Assembly: GCA_965178125.1 (NCBI GenBank)
Contig: OZ237763.1
Coordinates: 1-64,000, forward strand
From: Bilabrum cf. latius
Taxonomy: Eukaryota > Bigyra: Bicosoecida > Bigyra > Bicosoecida
Reading direction: 5' to 3'
DNA length: 64,000 nucleotides
How positions within the stretch are numbered: position 1 is the first letter of the stretch; every line of letters begins with the position of its first letter. The translations under genes and the position numbers were made by a program. Positions 9,639 through 20,100 of the stretch are shown here, in pieces. The notes below the pieces were generated by a model. That model was not told where the DNA came from. It made no database searches and worked only from the letters and a program-made list of their open reading frames with translations.

Positions 9639-12146
9639 TCACAGCTCCGGCAGAGTGGCGGGCACCGCGGGCGCCGCTGCCCCCTCGAATCGCGCCATGA
9701 GCGCCGCGGCCTTGGCTGCGATCCCGTCCGGGGTCAGCTTAAAGTGCTCGTACACTGCTGGCCCCGGCCCGGACAGCCCGAACGTGTCCACGCCGTGGTG
9801 CCCGTGCCCGAACCGCTCCCACCCCAAGGAGCACGACGCCTCCACGGTCAGCACCGGGGTCCCCTTAGGGAACACAGAAGCCCTGTACTCCGGATCCTGC
9901 TCCAGGAAGACCTCCTGGCAGGGCAGCGACACGATGGCCACCTTCTTGCCAGCGGCGGCCCCGCCCTCCAGCTGCAGGGCCTTGGCTGCCTCCACGCACA
10001 GACTGACCTCGCTGCCAGAGGCGCACAGGATCACGTCGGGCTGGCCCTCGCCCTCCCCGCCCTGCAGGGTGTATCCGCCCTTCATGGCGGCCTCCACCGA
10101 GGAGCCCTCCAGCTGGGGTAGGCCCTGCCTCGAGAGGGCCACCACGGCGGGGTGCCCGGGGCGAGTGGCGTAGTTGCCGTACGAAGCCGAGACCTCGTTG
10201 CCGTCTGCCGGCCTGTAAACATCCATGTGGGGCATGCCGCGGAGCATGAGCAGCATCTCCACCGGCTGGTGCGTGGGCCCGTCCTCGCCCAGGCCGATCG
10301 AGTCGTGCGTCGCCACGAAGAGCACGCGGAAGTGGGACAGGGCAGACACGCGCACAGCGCCCGCGGCGTACCCAATGAAGTTGAGGAACGTCGCCACGAA
10401 GGGTAGGTGTCCCCCGAAGGCCATGATCCCGTTGGCGATGGCGGTCATGCCGTGCTCCCTCACGCCGAAACGGATATACCTCCCGGCGGGGGTGTCCTTC
10501 TAAAAGTCGCCAGTGATCTTGAGCAGCGTCTTGTTGGACGGAGTCAGGTCGGCAGAACCGCCGAAGAGCTCCGGCAGCTTCTCGGCCAGCGCGTTGAGGG
10601 CCTTGCCGCTGAGGCTGCGTGTGGCTTCCTTCTTGTCCGCGGGTGTGTACCTGGGCAGGCAGTCCACGATGTCGGCGGGCAGCTCCCCCTTGAACCTCCT
10701 CTCGATCTCCGCCCCCTCCTCGGGGAACTTGGCCTTGTACGCCTCGAAGGCAGCGTCCCACTCCTGCCTGGCCTTGACGCCCCTCTCGGCGGCCTCCTTG
10801 TAGTAGGCCAGCACGTCCTCTGCCACCACGAAGGACTCCTTGGGGTCGAACCCGAACTTCTCCTTGGTGGCTGCAAGCACTTCATCGCCCAGGGGCGACC
10901 CGTGCACGCCCGCGGTACCCACCTTGGAGGACCCGAACCCGATGCGGGTGGACACCTTGATGATGGAGGGCCTGGAGGTCTCCTTCTTGGCCTCCTCCAC
11001 GGCCCGCTGGATGGCACCAATGTCCTCGTCACCATCTTCCACCACCTGCACATGCCACCCATAGGCCTCGTAGCGCTTGGCCACGTCCTCGGTGAAGCTC
11101 AGCTCCGTGGACCCGTCGATGGTGATCTTGTTGTCGTCGTACAGCACCACGAGGCTCCCCAGCCCCCAGTGTCCCGCCAGCGAGCTGGCCTCGCTCGAGA
11201 TGCCCTCCTGCAGGCAGCCGTCCCCGCAGATGACAAACACGTTCGAGTCGAAGATCTCGTGACCCTCCTTGTTGTACGTGGCGGCCAGGTTCTTCTGGGC
11301 CAGGGCCATGCCCACCGCGTTGGAGATGCCCTGCCCCAGCGGGCCGGTGCTCACCTCGATGGCCGGGTGCAGCTCGTTCTCGGGGTGGCCGGCGGTGCGG
11401 CTGCCCAGCTGGCGGAAGGCCTTCAGGTCGTCCATGGTCATGTCGGAGTGGCCAGTGACGTGCAACATGGAGTAGAGGAGTGCGCACGAGTGCCCGTTGG
11501 AGAGCACGAACCGGTCCCGGTTGATCCACTTGGGCTGCGAGGGGTCGTAGTTCATCTGGTTGCCCCAGAGCACGTGGGCCATGGGAGCGCAGCCCATGGG
11601 AGCACCTGCAAACACATACAGAATAGAGGTGGGTGGGGCAGCTACTAGTGGGCATTCGACACCGGCACGCAAATACACGAAATCAGCAGACAAAGGCAAC
11701 TGCGCGTCACATGCCAGTCTCGCTTCCAACCTGGCTGGCAGCCCAAATTGGAAGCGGAAACATCGGTAGGGAAGAACGGCTATGCTGAACCATCGGAGCT
11801 GTAACGGTGGAGAGCGCATGCTGGTCGTGTGCAAAAAGGGGCGACGTGTTGCAGTCGTCTGCCGCGAACACTCGGCGACGTCACCACAACTCATCCAAGT
11901 CCGACCTCATTGGTAAGATTATAGATGTAAAAGCACTACAATGGTTAATCAATTCGCGCGCTGCCTCGACAGAGCAAGGCCTATCCCTAGATGGCGCGTC
12001 GATGCTGTGCTTCAGTACATCTCACCTGGGTGTCCGCTGTTTGCCTTCTGTACCATGTCTGCTGATAGCAACCGCACCGTGTTGATGCACTTGAGATCAA
12101 TCCCATCGGCTTTCGCACCCGCGCCACCGCTTGCAGCTCCTGCCAT
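9639..12146 (-). CDS. Transketolase
   Basis: Transketolase moves two-carbon units between sugar phosphates in the pentose phosphate pathway, using thiamine diphosphate. Exon 1 is 12146-12026 and exon 2 is 11605-9639, with a 420-bp intron (donor GTGAG, acceptor TTTGCAG). The junction restores NSGHPGAPMGCAPMAHVLWG. The product is about 695 residues, the usual length. Visible motifs are the cofactor motif GDGCLQEGISSEA with DDNKITIDG, FGVREHGM and HDSIGLGEDGPTHQPVEML. One TAG (10500-10502) gives ITGDF-X-KDTP just before YIRFGVREHG; plant transketolases have GDFQK at this place, so X = Gln is the simplest reading. I chose ATG 12146 because the open frame further upstream has no ATG. No clear targeting peptide, so probably cytosolic. 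Confidence 0.95.
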
Positions 12147-12334
12147 ATTATGTAGTGCAGCGTCGAAGATGCAAAGATCTTCCGAGGTGCGCGCCCGGAA
12201 GCTAAATGTTCCGCAAATCGCGGCGCCAAAATATGTCGTCGTCACACAGGTCAGTGACACTGTGAGTGCCACAGCGCATTCCCGGTAGCGTCAGTGGCAA
12301 TGATGCACGCAGGTTTTTGCTTTTAAGTATTAAT
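12147..12334. promoter_or_regulatory. 188-bp shared promoter region, transketolase and membralin
   Basis: The start codons of transketolase (minus) and membralin (plus) face each other across 188 bp, so this short interval should carry both promoters. I see no recognisable core element. The assignment is positional. Confidence 0.35.
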
Positions 12335-15196
12335 ATGAACCTGGAGGCAGTGTTTTTCCGGGTACACTAGCAAGCTGCAAAGCTCGCGCAGGCTATTTTG
12401 CCTCACGGGTTTCGCGGGTTGGCCAAGCTAGTTTGCGTAGCATACATCGTTCTTGTTGTAATAGCGCTGGCTTTGGTGCACCTTACGTATGTAGGATCGG
12501 GACCAGGAACAGAATGCATCGCTGCTGCGATCGACCGCACCTCGCAAGCCGACGGTGGGATAAACAGCAAGCAGTCGTTGTTAATCTTCGAGCTGGCACT
12601 GGTGCCCAAGCAAGCTTATGACAACTCGGACCTAATTTTGTCTGGAACAGGTGGTTCTGACACTGGAAGCTCTATTTCTGTAGGAGCAGCTCAAGTTAAT
12701 ACGAACCTGCCGACGGGTGAACCGCCTCGCAGAGCCATTTACTCGCCCGTTCGATCCAGGGTGCGGCGTTGGACTGCCCTGCTGCAAGCATGGTTAGGAT
12801 ATGCTCACATCAATGATGCTAGCACGGACGCACTCGAACCGCCTGCCGAGCGCGACGGGAACTCCCCTCGCGACGATCTCTCGGGGTCGCTTGGCTCGTC
12901 TGGTGGCGCCAGTGTTGCCTCGCTGGCGGCTGCGCTGACGGGGCAGTACCACCCGCCCCCCTCCAGAAGGACATCCAGGCAGCACGGCAGGGCGCAGTTC
13001 CTGTACGCCCAGGACGCGGGCTGGCTGTCCATGGCCCCTGCCACGGTGCTCGCCGCCGGCGGCCGCGTCAGGGTGTTGCGTCTGAGGGCAAGCGGGGCTG
13101 GGGGTGGCGATGACTTTGAAACCAGAGGCGGGCTGAGCCTGGATCACGGATGGCAGGACACCAAGTGCCTGGGCAGCCCCGTGGTGCGGCACATGGCGGC
13201 GGCGCTCGGGCAGACGGACGTAGCGGCGCTGAACGGGCTGGTAGAAGCGTTCCGTGGGAGTGGGTTTGCCAGGCATATCTCGGACCAGGAGGCGGCGTTC
13301 TGGGCGGCGCAGGAGGGAAAACGCGGTAATGAAAGTGCCGTTGGGATGGTATCAGGCGGTGGCAGGGCCTCTTTTGTTCCCCAGGAGCAGGAGCAGGAAC
13401 AGGAGCCCCCTGTTGTGGGCAGCTCCAAGGTGTGGAGACTGTCACTGGCCAGGGATGTGGCCACGTTCCGGCGGGACTTCGAGAGCTGGGTCATGTTCAA
13501 GCTGGGCACTCTGTGCGCCGCCGTGTTCCTGCTCTTCTCGTCCTCCTCCATCGTGAGCTTTGTGCTGGGAGAGACGCAGCGACGCATGCTGCGGTTCGCC
13601 GTGATGCTGCGGGAGCTGATCGAGGAGCGCAGGCCCGTGGTCTGGGCGGTGCTCTCGCACGCGGCAGGCTCGTTGGTCTTTGTGCCTGTGATTCTCGGCG
13701 TGCTGTTCTTCCTGTTCGAGTTCTTCGGGGACCAGCTGCTGGCTCTGCTCGCACTTCTGGCAGTGTGGGCCTGCGAGATATATGCCGCCGTGGCCTGTCG
13801 CACTGCTGCATCACTGCAGGTCTTCCCCTTTGTGTTCGCGGTGACCTTCACATGGTTCTTTATATACCAGTTCTCGTACCCGTTTGGGGCGCACTACCTT
13901 GCCCTATGGGGGGCTGTGGCGGGCACCTCGTGCACGGCTGCGCACCTGTACCTTGACTACGAGATCCCTGCCCTGCTGGCCGGGTGGATCCACGCGGGGA
14001 ACATGAGGGACACTGCCGCGGGGGGGCCCTGGGAGGGGATCCGCACGCTCCTGCTGGGGGCCAGGGATAGGCACGTGCGGGCGGGGGAGGCGCTGCGCAG
14101 GGCCAGGGAGGACCTGGAGCGGATCCGGGCGAGGCGGAGGGCGCTCGGGCGGGGCCGTGGGCGCCGCGCGGGGAGATCGAGGGAGCGCGAGGAGGCTGGT
14201 TGGGATGGAACGTAGGCTGGCAACGAGGGCAGGCAGAGGCGGCAGCGGGGCAGGCAGCGCGCAAGCACTGGCGATGCGGCGCTGTTGAGCGGGGCTGGGG
14301 CGGATGGGCGGCGGCACGGCTTGCTGGACGAGCTGTATGCAGATGATCCGGGAGAAGAGGGTCACGGTGAGGTAGTTGAGAAGGAGCGAAGGCGAGGGTC
14401 AGCGAGCAAGCGATAGCGCACAGTCGGTGGCGGGGGTGGACGAGGCCGGCAAGCGACAGGCAAAGAGAGGGGGGAGGTGAAGGCGAGCAGCTCGACTCGC
14501 ACTGGGCGAGCGAGTCAAGCGGTGGATGGCTCGGTGCATGGGGACGGTTCCGTGCTATCATCGGTTGGTGCAGTCGTGGCCGGCTCAGGGTCTCTGGAAG
14601 ACACTTCGCCCGTTGGCCGTGGGCCCAGGCTATCTGCTTCCTAGGCAGCGGCGCAAGGCTCCCCACACAGAGGCACTGCTGCGAAGCTGCACGCCGCCGG
14701 GCGATCGCCCGCATCTCCAGAGGGCACCGGTGGCGGCTCACTGCCCCAGGGGGCGGGGGCGGGGGCGGGGGCCGAGGATGAGGGTGGGTCGCAGGCAGCG
14801 GTGGCATCCGTGACGAGCACTGGCCTCGGGTCCGACGCGACCCGGGGCGTGGACTCGAGGGCTTGCACCCCGTAGATGCAGGGCCTCAGGAGGCGGCGGA
14901 TCAGCAACGTGTCGGGGCTGGGCAGCGCTGCCGGGTCGCTGACAGGGGAGCTGGGCAGAGGCGGGCTCGGTGGCGCCGGGGAGGTAGGACTGGTGCGGGA
15001 CGTGCTTGAGTCAGGGTCGGGGTCGGGGCAAGGCGGTCGCGTTGCGCATGTCGGCCAGCACGAGGGGGAGGTTCACGCAGTCCGCAGGCCACCGGGGTTC
15101 AGGGTGAGCTTTGATGGAGACTCGGCACTGGATCGACTGGGCCAGGAACAGGGGTTTCCTGCAGGAGCACCGTCTAGCGAAGGCCGGACCACTTGA
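12335..15196 (+). CDS. Membralin (TMEM259) homologue
   Basis: Membralin is a multi-pass ER membrane protein linked to ERAD ubiquitin ligases in mammals. A single frame runs from ATG 12335 to TGA 15194-15196, 953 residues, with TAG codons at 12368, 14213, 14414, 14642 and 14873. The N-terminus MNLEAVFFRVH, TAG, QAAKLAQAILPHGFR matches the family's conserved first segment and leads into a membrane helix (VCVAYIVLVVIALALVHLTY). After a variable luminal region, the family core appears at about residues 375-550: FRRDFESWVMFKLGTL, several helices, RTAASLQVFPFVFAVTF, FIYQFSYPFGAHY, HLYLDYEIPAL. The first TAG is inside the conserved N-terminal block; the other four are in a long Gly/Arg-rich C-terminal tail beyond the core. 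The tail makes the protein longer than the human one (about 620). Confidence 0.85.
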
Positions 15197-15277
15197 GCAT
15201 CGCATCCGGAATATGATCTATAGATCTACACAAAATTCTCACAGCAACTGAATGGGCAATCTGTCAGTAGAATCAGT

Positions 15278-16858
15278 TCATGCACGGGGCGCTTTGTACT
15301 GTGCCACATCATCGAACGGCACCGTCACCACTGTCCTATCCTCCTCCATCTGCACAGTCGCGCATTGAGTCCGCTTGTCCCGCTGCAGCAGCACCCCTAG
15401 CTCCCCCCGCTACTCCCCTCGCAGCATCATCACCTGCCTGTTCCCCGCTCCACCGCTGCTTGCCTTGGGCAGCACGGTACACATCTACTCCTCCCGCAGC
15501 TGCACCGCAGTGCCCGCGCTCCCTTCCCCGCCCAGCTCCACGCGAACAGTGGCCATCCCCGGCGCAGGCAGGTCTTCCACCCACCCCTTGCAGTGCAGTG
15601 CATCCCTGCCTCGCACAACCACTCCTCGGGCCATGACCCGCACCCTTATTCCAGGCCAGGCCCAGCCACCCTTCCTCTTGCTCTCACTCCTGGGAGCGGT
15701 GGACGGGCCCGTCCTCCGCGCCTTCTTGGAATCGGGCTGGGGCACCTGTACAGCTGTGGGCTCGCTGGACGCCTGCCCTCCTGCCTCCGGCCTGCGTCGC
15801 TTGCTACCGGCCCTTGCATCCTTCCCGTGGGAGCTGGCAGCACTCCCGGCCGACTTGGCTCTGCCTGACTGCGCGTGCCCCTGTCCCTCATTTGCATGCA
15901 CCGCAGCCCCCTGCACCCTTAGGCTGGCACCAAGCCCGGGGTGCAGCACCACACGCTTTTCGCCCCGGTGGCGCCAGCGCATGCCAGCTGGCACAGATCG
16001 GACCTCATCGTCCTTACCATCGCCCCCCCCACCGGCCTCCTCCTGCTCCTGCGCAGCCACCTGCATGGCCGCCGCAGCCACAGCCTCGGACTTGCTGCCG
16101 GCTGAGCCCTTCGCTTTCGGACCCCCACTGGATGCGACGCTGCGGAATCTGGATTTCGCGCCATCGGTGGCCAATTTTATGAGGTCTTGCAGCTGCTTGG
16201 AGGAGGGCTCCTCGCCACGGACCTGCTTTTCGGACGCACCCATTCCGCGAAGCATTGCATCCCCGAAATCTTCAACGGCAATACCAGTCTTGCCTCCAAC
16301 CGCTTCACTTTCTGCAGCAAGTACCCGAGACATTAACGATGATCCAACCATTCTCTTCACCTCGTCGCTTCGATGCTGTGCAAGTGACTTTGCTGGGTTG
16401 TCGGCCTCTGGCAATGCGGCCAGCTCTTCTGCCAGAGTGGGGTTGAGGCTTCCAGAGGAAGTTGACACGCGAGCTTGTCGGGCGCGGAGAAGCAAAGGCC
16501 CTTCTTGCTTCGTTTTAGCGCGAGATCCGTCCTTGGCTCCGAGCATGTGGCCACTTTTTCGGAATAGTCTACTTCTCAGGTCGCTAGCTGTCCCTCGAGC
16601 AGAGACAGAGGCTTCTATTGCTGGTTTGATCGCACCAGGCAGGGTAGGCGGTATAATCATTGGAATTGTAAGCTTCTCTGGCTTGGGTCCCTCTTGTGTT
16701 TTGGGAGCATGCCCAATGGACCTCGAAGCAAATGCCGCTAGGCCAGCATCTTCCCTCGCATCTGTGCTTACAAACTATAGAGCAGACGTGGCCGATTCCA
16801 ATGATTTAGGTACTGATATTGCCGGTCGTTTTGAGGCCTTGAAACGTACAGCGGACAT
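15278..16858 (-). CDS. GPKOW/Spp2-like spliceosomal G-patch and KOW protein
   Basis: Spp2/GPKOW proteins activate the DEAH helicase Prp2 in the spliceosome. The frame runs from ATG 16858 (MSAVRFKASKRP) to TGA 15278, 526 residues, with TAG at 16775, 15485 and 15410. The core motif VEDFGDAMLRGMG is the family's G-patch-like signature. A charged linker follows. The C-terminal KOW part reads RVMARG, CKGWVEDLPAPG, VQLREE-X-MCTVLPK, VMMLRGE-X-RGELGVLLQRD and VTVPFDDVAQY, as in GPKOW. Both C-terminal TAGs are inside this conserved region. It ends 82 bp from the convergent membralin gene. The opposite strand also has a long open frame, which looks like a GC-driven shadow. Confidence 0.82.
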
Positions 16859-17125
16859 TGAAGGCTGTGAACACCCGATCGTCCCGCTCGTCTAGTTCGG
16901 TTGCGTGTACTTTTGGACGTGTCGAGGGTTTGCGTCAAGACTTATATCTACCTTTGCATAGGATTTGTGCGTTAAACAGGCCACCAGCTGGCAGACTTGT
17001 CTATTTTGTAGCCTTTTTGCTGGCGACAACTGGTTAGTTGCTGAGCAAGCACTGCTTTCAGCGCTGGACACAGTGGCCCGTTGCACCCAAAACAGCAGTC
17101 AAAGACTCAATCGATCTTGGAGGAA

Positions 17126-20100
17126 ATGGCAGGCCGTGAGATAAATTCGAACCATGCTTTCATAATTGTTAATGGATTTAATCTCGACTGCCTTTGATTG
17201 CGGTTCTATTCAAGTTTTATTTGCGCAGCGCCGCCGCCACCAGGAGGTGGACCACGGCCAAGAGTGCCATCTCTTGCACTCAAGCCAGGGCATTCTGCCC
17301 CTGCTGGTGTCCCAGCTAGACCCGGAAGGGCAATGATGACAATGAAGGAGTTGCGAGCAGCAATGATGAAGGAGGGAGTTGATGTGCCGGCCAAGTCGCC
17401 GAGGAGCACGGGGTCCCGCTCACCGAGAGGCGCAAGCTCACGGTCACCGCCAGGGTCAAGGCCGCCACCACCGCCTGGTGCAGGGAGACCGCCTCGATAG
17501 GGTAGTGCCGGCCCGCCGAGGCCCGGCCGCCGCTCCTCGGGCTCAGCTGGTGGCCCCAAGCGGCTTCCACCTGGAGCCCCACCGCCACCAGGCCAGTCGC
17601 AGCAGAGAGCACCAGGACCTCCGGGCCCTCCACAGCCCGTCAGAGTATCTGGGAGCAGACCGGGCCCACCTGGAAGCAGACCAGGTCCACCTGGAAGCAG
17701 GGTACCACCCCCGGGTGCCCCCACCCGGGGGTCAGGGGAACCCCCCCGGGGGTCAGGTGCACCCCCTAGGCTCATACCCCCGGGCCCTCCCCGCGGCCCC
17801 CCCAGCCCTGGCGCCTCGCGCAGCTCTCCGCCACCCCCCGCCGGTTCAGGACGCCCAGGAAACAGGGCAGCCTCCCCGTCACTCCCCCCACCTAGCGCTC
17901 CAGGGTCGCCACGGCCCCCGCCGCCTGCTCCAGCTGCCGTCAGTGCCGCCAACCGACCAGCGGCACCCGGCGCACCTGGCAGCGAAGACGGGTCTGCTGC
18001 CGGATAGGTTGGCTCTGGCAGCCCGCGAGGTGCTTCGGATCCGCCACCAGGCCTGAAAGCCCCGCCGGGACGTCCCATGGTCGATAGTACGGGTACTGGG
18101 AAGCTACCGCCAGGCGCGCCTCCCCCGCCACCGGGCCAGGACGGACAGTCTCCAGGATTGTCCCCAAGATCGTCGCCGAAGCAGGCAGCCGAAGCCATGA
18201 AGCGGGCATCGCCATCGCCACCGCCGTCGCCGAAGCAGGCAGCCGAAGCCATGAAGCGGGCATCGCCACCGCCGTCGCCGAAGTAGGCAGCCGAAGCCAT
18301 GAAGCGGGCATCGCCACCGCCGTCGCCGAAGTAGGCAGCCGAAGCTAGCCGTGGCTCAGACTCTGGTGCTCCACGGCCCCAGGGAACTGGAACGAAGACG
18401 CCGCCGTCGCCCCATCCGATCCCACCGGGAGGCGAGCCTCGAGCTGCAGTCACATCAAGTGTCCCCCCCAGCCCTGGCTCTCGCCCTGGCCCATTCGGAC
18501 GTGTAGAAGGTACCGAGGCAGACTCTGGTGCTCCACGACCCCAGGGAACTGGAACGAAGACGCCGCCGTCGCCCCATCCGATCCCACCGGCAGGCGAGCC
18601 TCGAGCTGCAGTCACATCAAGTGTCCCCCCCAGCCCTGGCTCTCGCCCTGGCCCATTCGGACGTGTAGAAGGTACCGAGGCAGACTCTGGTGCTCCACGG
18701 CCCCAGGGAACTGGAACGAAGACGCCGCCGTCGCCCCATCCGATCCCACCGGGAGGCGAGCCTCGAGCTGCAGTCACATCAAGTGTCCCCCCCAGCCCTG
18801 GCTCTCGCCCTGGCCCATTCGGACGTGTAGAAGGTACCGAGGCAGACTCTGGTGCTCCACGACCCCAGGGAACTGGAACGAAGACGCCGCCGTCGCCCCA
18901 TCCGATCCCACCGGCAGGCGAGCCTCGAGCTGCAGTCACATCAAGTGTCCCCCCCAGCCCTGGCGCTCGTCCTGGCCCTGGCGCTCGTCCTGGCCCTGGC
19001 GCTCGTCCTGGTCCTGGCGCTCATCCTGGCCCTGGCGCTCGTCCTGGCCCTGGCGCTCGTCCTGGCCCTGGCGCTCGTCCTGGCCCTGGCGCTCGTCCTG
19101 GTCCTGGCGCTCGTCCTGGCCCTGGCGCTCGTCCTGGTCCTGGCGCTCGTCCTGGTCCTGGCGCTCGTCCTGGCCCTGGCGCTCGTCCTGGCCCTGGCGC
19201 TCGTCCTGGCCCTGGCGCTAGCCCATTCGGAGGTGGTGGAGGCGGCGGACTGTTTGATCCTCGCGAGCTGCAGGCGGCACTGAAGAAAACGAAGAAGAAA
19301 GGGAAGAAGAAGAAGGGCAAGAAGAAGGCCGACAATGGGAATTCAAAGACTCCTGTATCGAAGGTGGATGAGGAGCCCGCTGCGTCGAAGGTGGATGAGT
19401 AGCCCGCTGCGTCGAAGGTGGATGAGGAGCCCGCTGCGTCGAATGTGGATGAGGAGCCCGCTGCGTCGAAGGTGGATGAGGAGCCCGCTGCGTCGAAGGC
19501 GGATGAGGAGCCCGCTGCGTCGAAGGCGGATGTGGAGCCCGCTGCGTCGAATGTGGATGAGGAGCCCGCTGCGTCGAAGGTGGATGAGGAGCCCGCTGCG
19601 TCGAAGGCGGATGAGGAGCCCGCTGCGTCGAATGTGGATGAGGAGCCCGCTGCGTCGAATGTGGATGAGGAGCCCGCTGCGTCGAAGGTGGATGAGGAGC
19701 CCGCTGCGTCGAAGGTGGATGAGGAGCCCGCTGCGTCGAAGGCGGATGAGGAGCCTGCTGCGTCGAAGGCGGATGAGGAGCCCGCTGCGTCGAAGGCGGA
19801 TGAGGAGCCTGCTGCGTCGAAGGCGGATGAGGAGCCTGCTGCGTCGAAGGTGGATGAGGAGCCCGCTGCGTCGAAGGTGGATGAGGAGCCCGCTGCGTCG
19901 AATGTGGATGAGGAGCCCGCTGCGTCGAAGGTGGATGAGGAGCCCGCTGCGTCGAAGGCGGATGAGGAGCCCGCTGCGTCGAAGGCGGATGAGGAGCCCG
20001 CTGCGTCGAAGGCGGATGAGGAGCCCGCTGCGTCGAAGGCGGATGAGGAGCCTGCTGCGTCGAAGGTGGATGAGGAGCCCGCTGCGTCGAAGGTGGATGA

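Noticed and set aside
10407-11648. 413-codon plus-strand frame opposite transketolase
   Set aside because: Mirror of a GC-rich conserved gene with third-position G/C; the transketolase reading is unambiguous.
15375-16895. 506-codon plus-strand frame opposite GPKOW/Spp2
   Set aside because: It shows no domain, while the minus strand carries the G-patch and KOW signatures across TAGs.
17206-18939. 577-codon open frame on the minus strand
   Set aside because: It is the complement of the Pro/Gly-rich repeats of the 13-kb gene. The plus frame continues in the same phase for 13 kb and links to non-repetitive modules.
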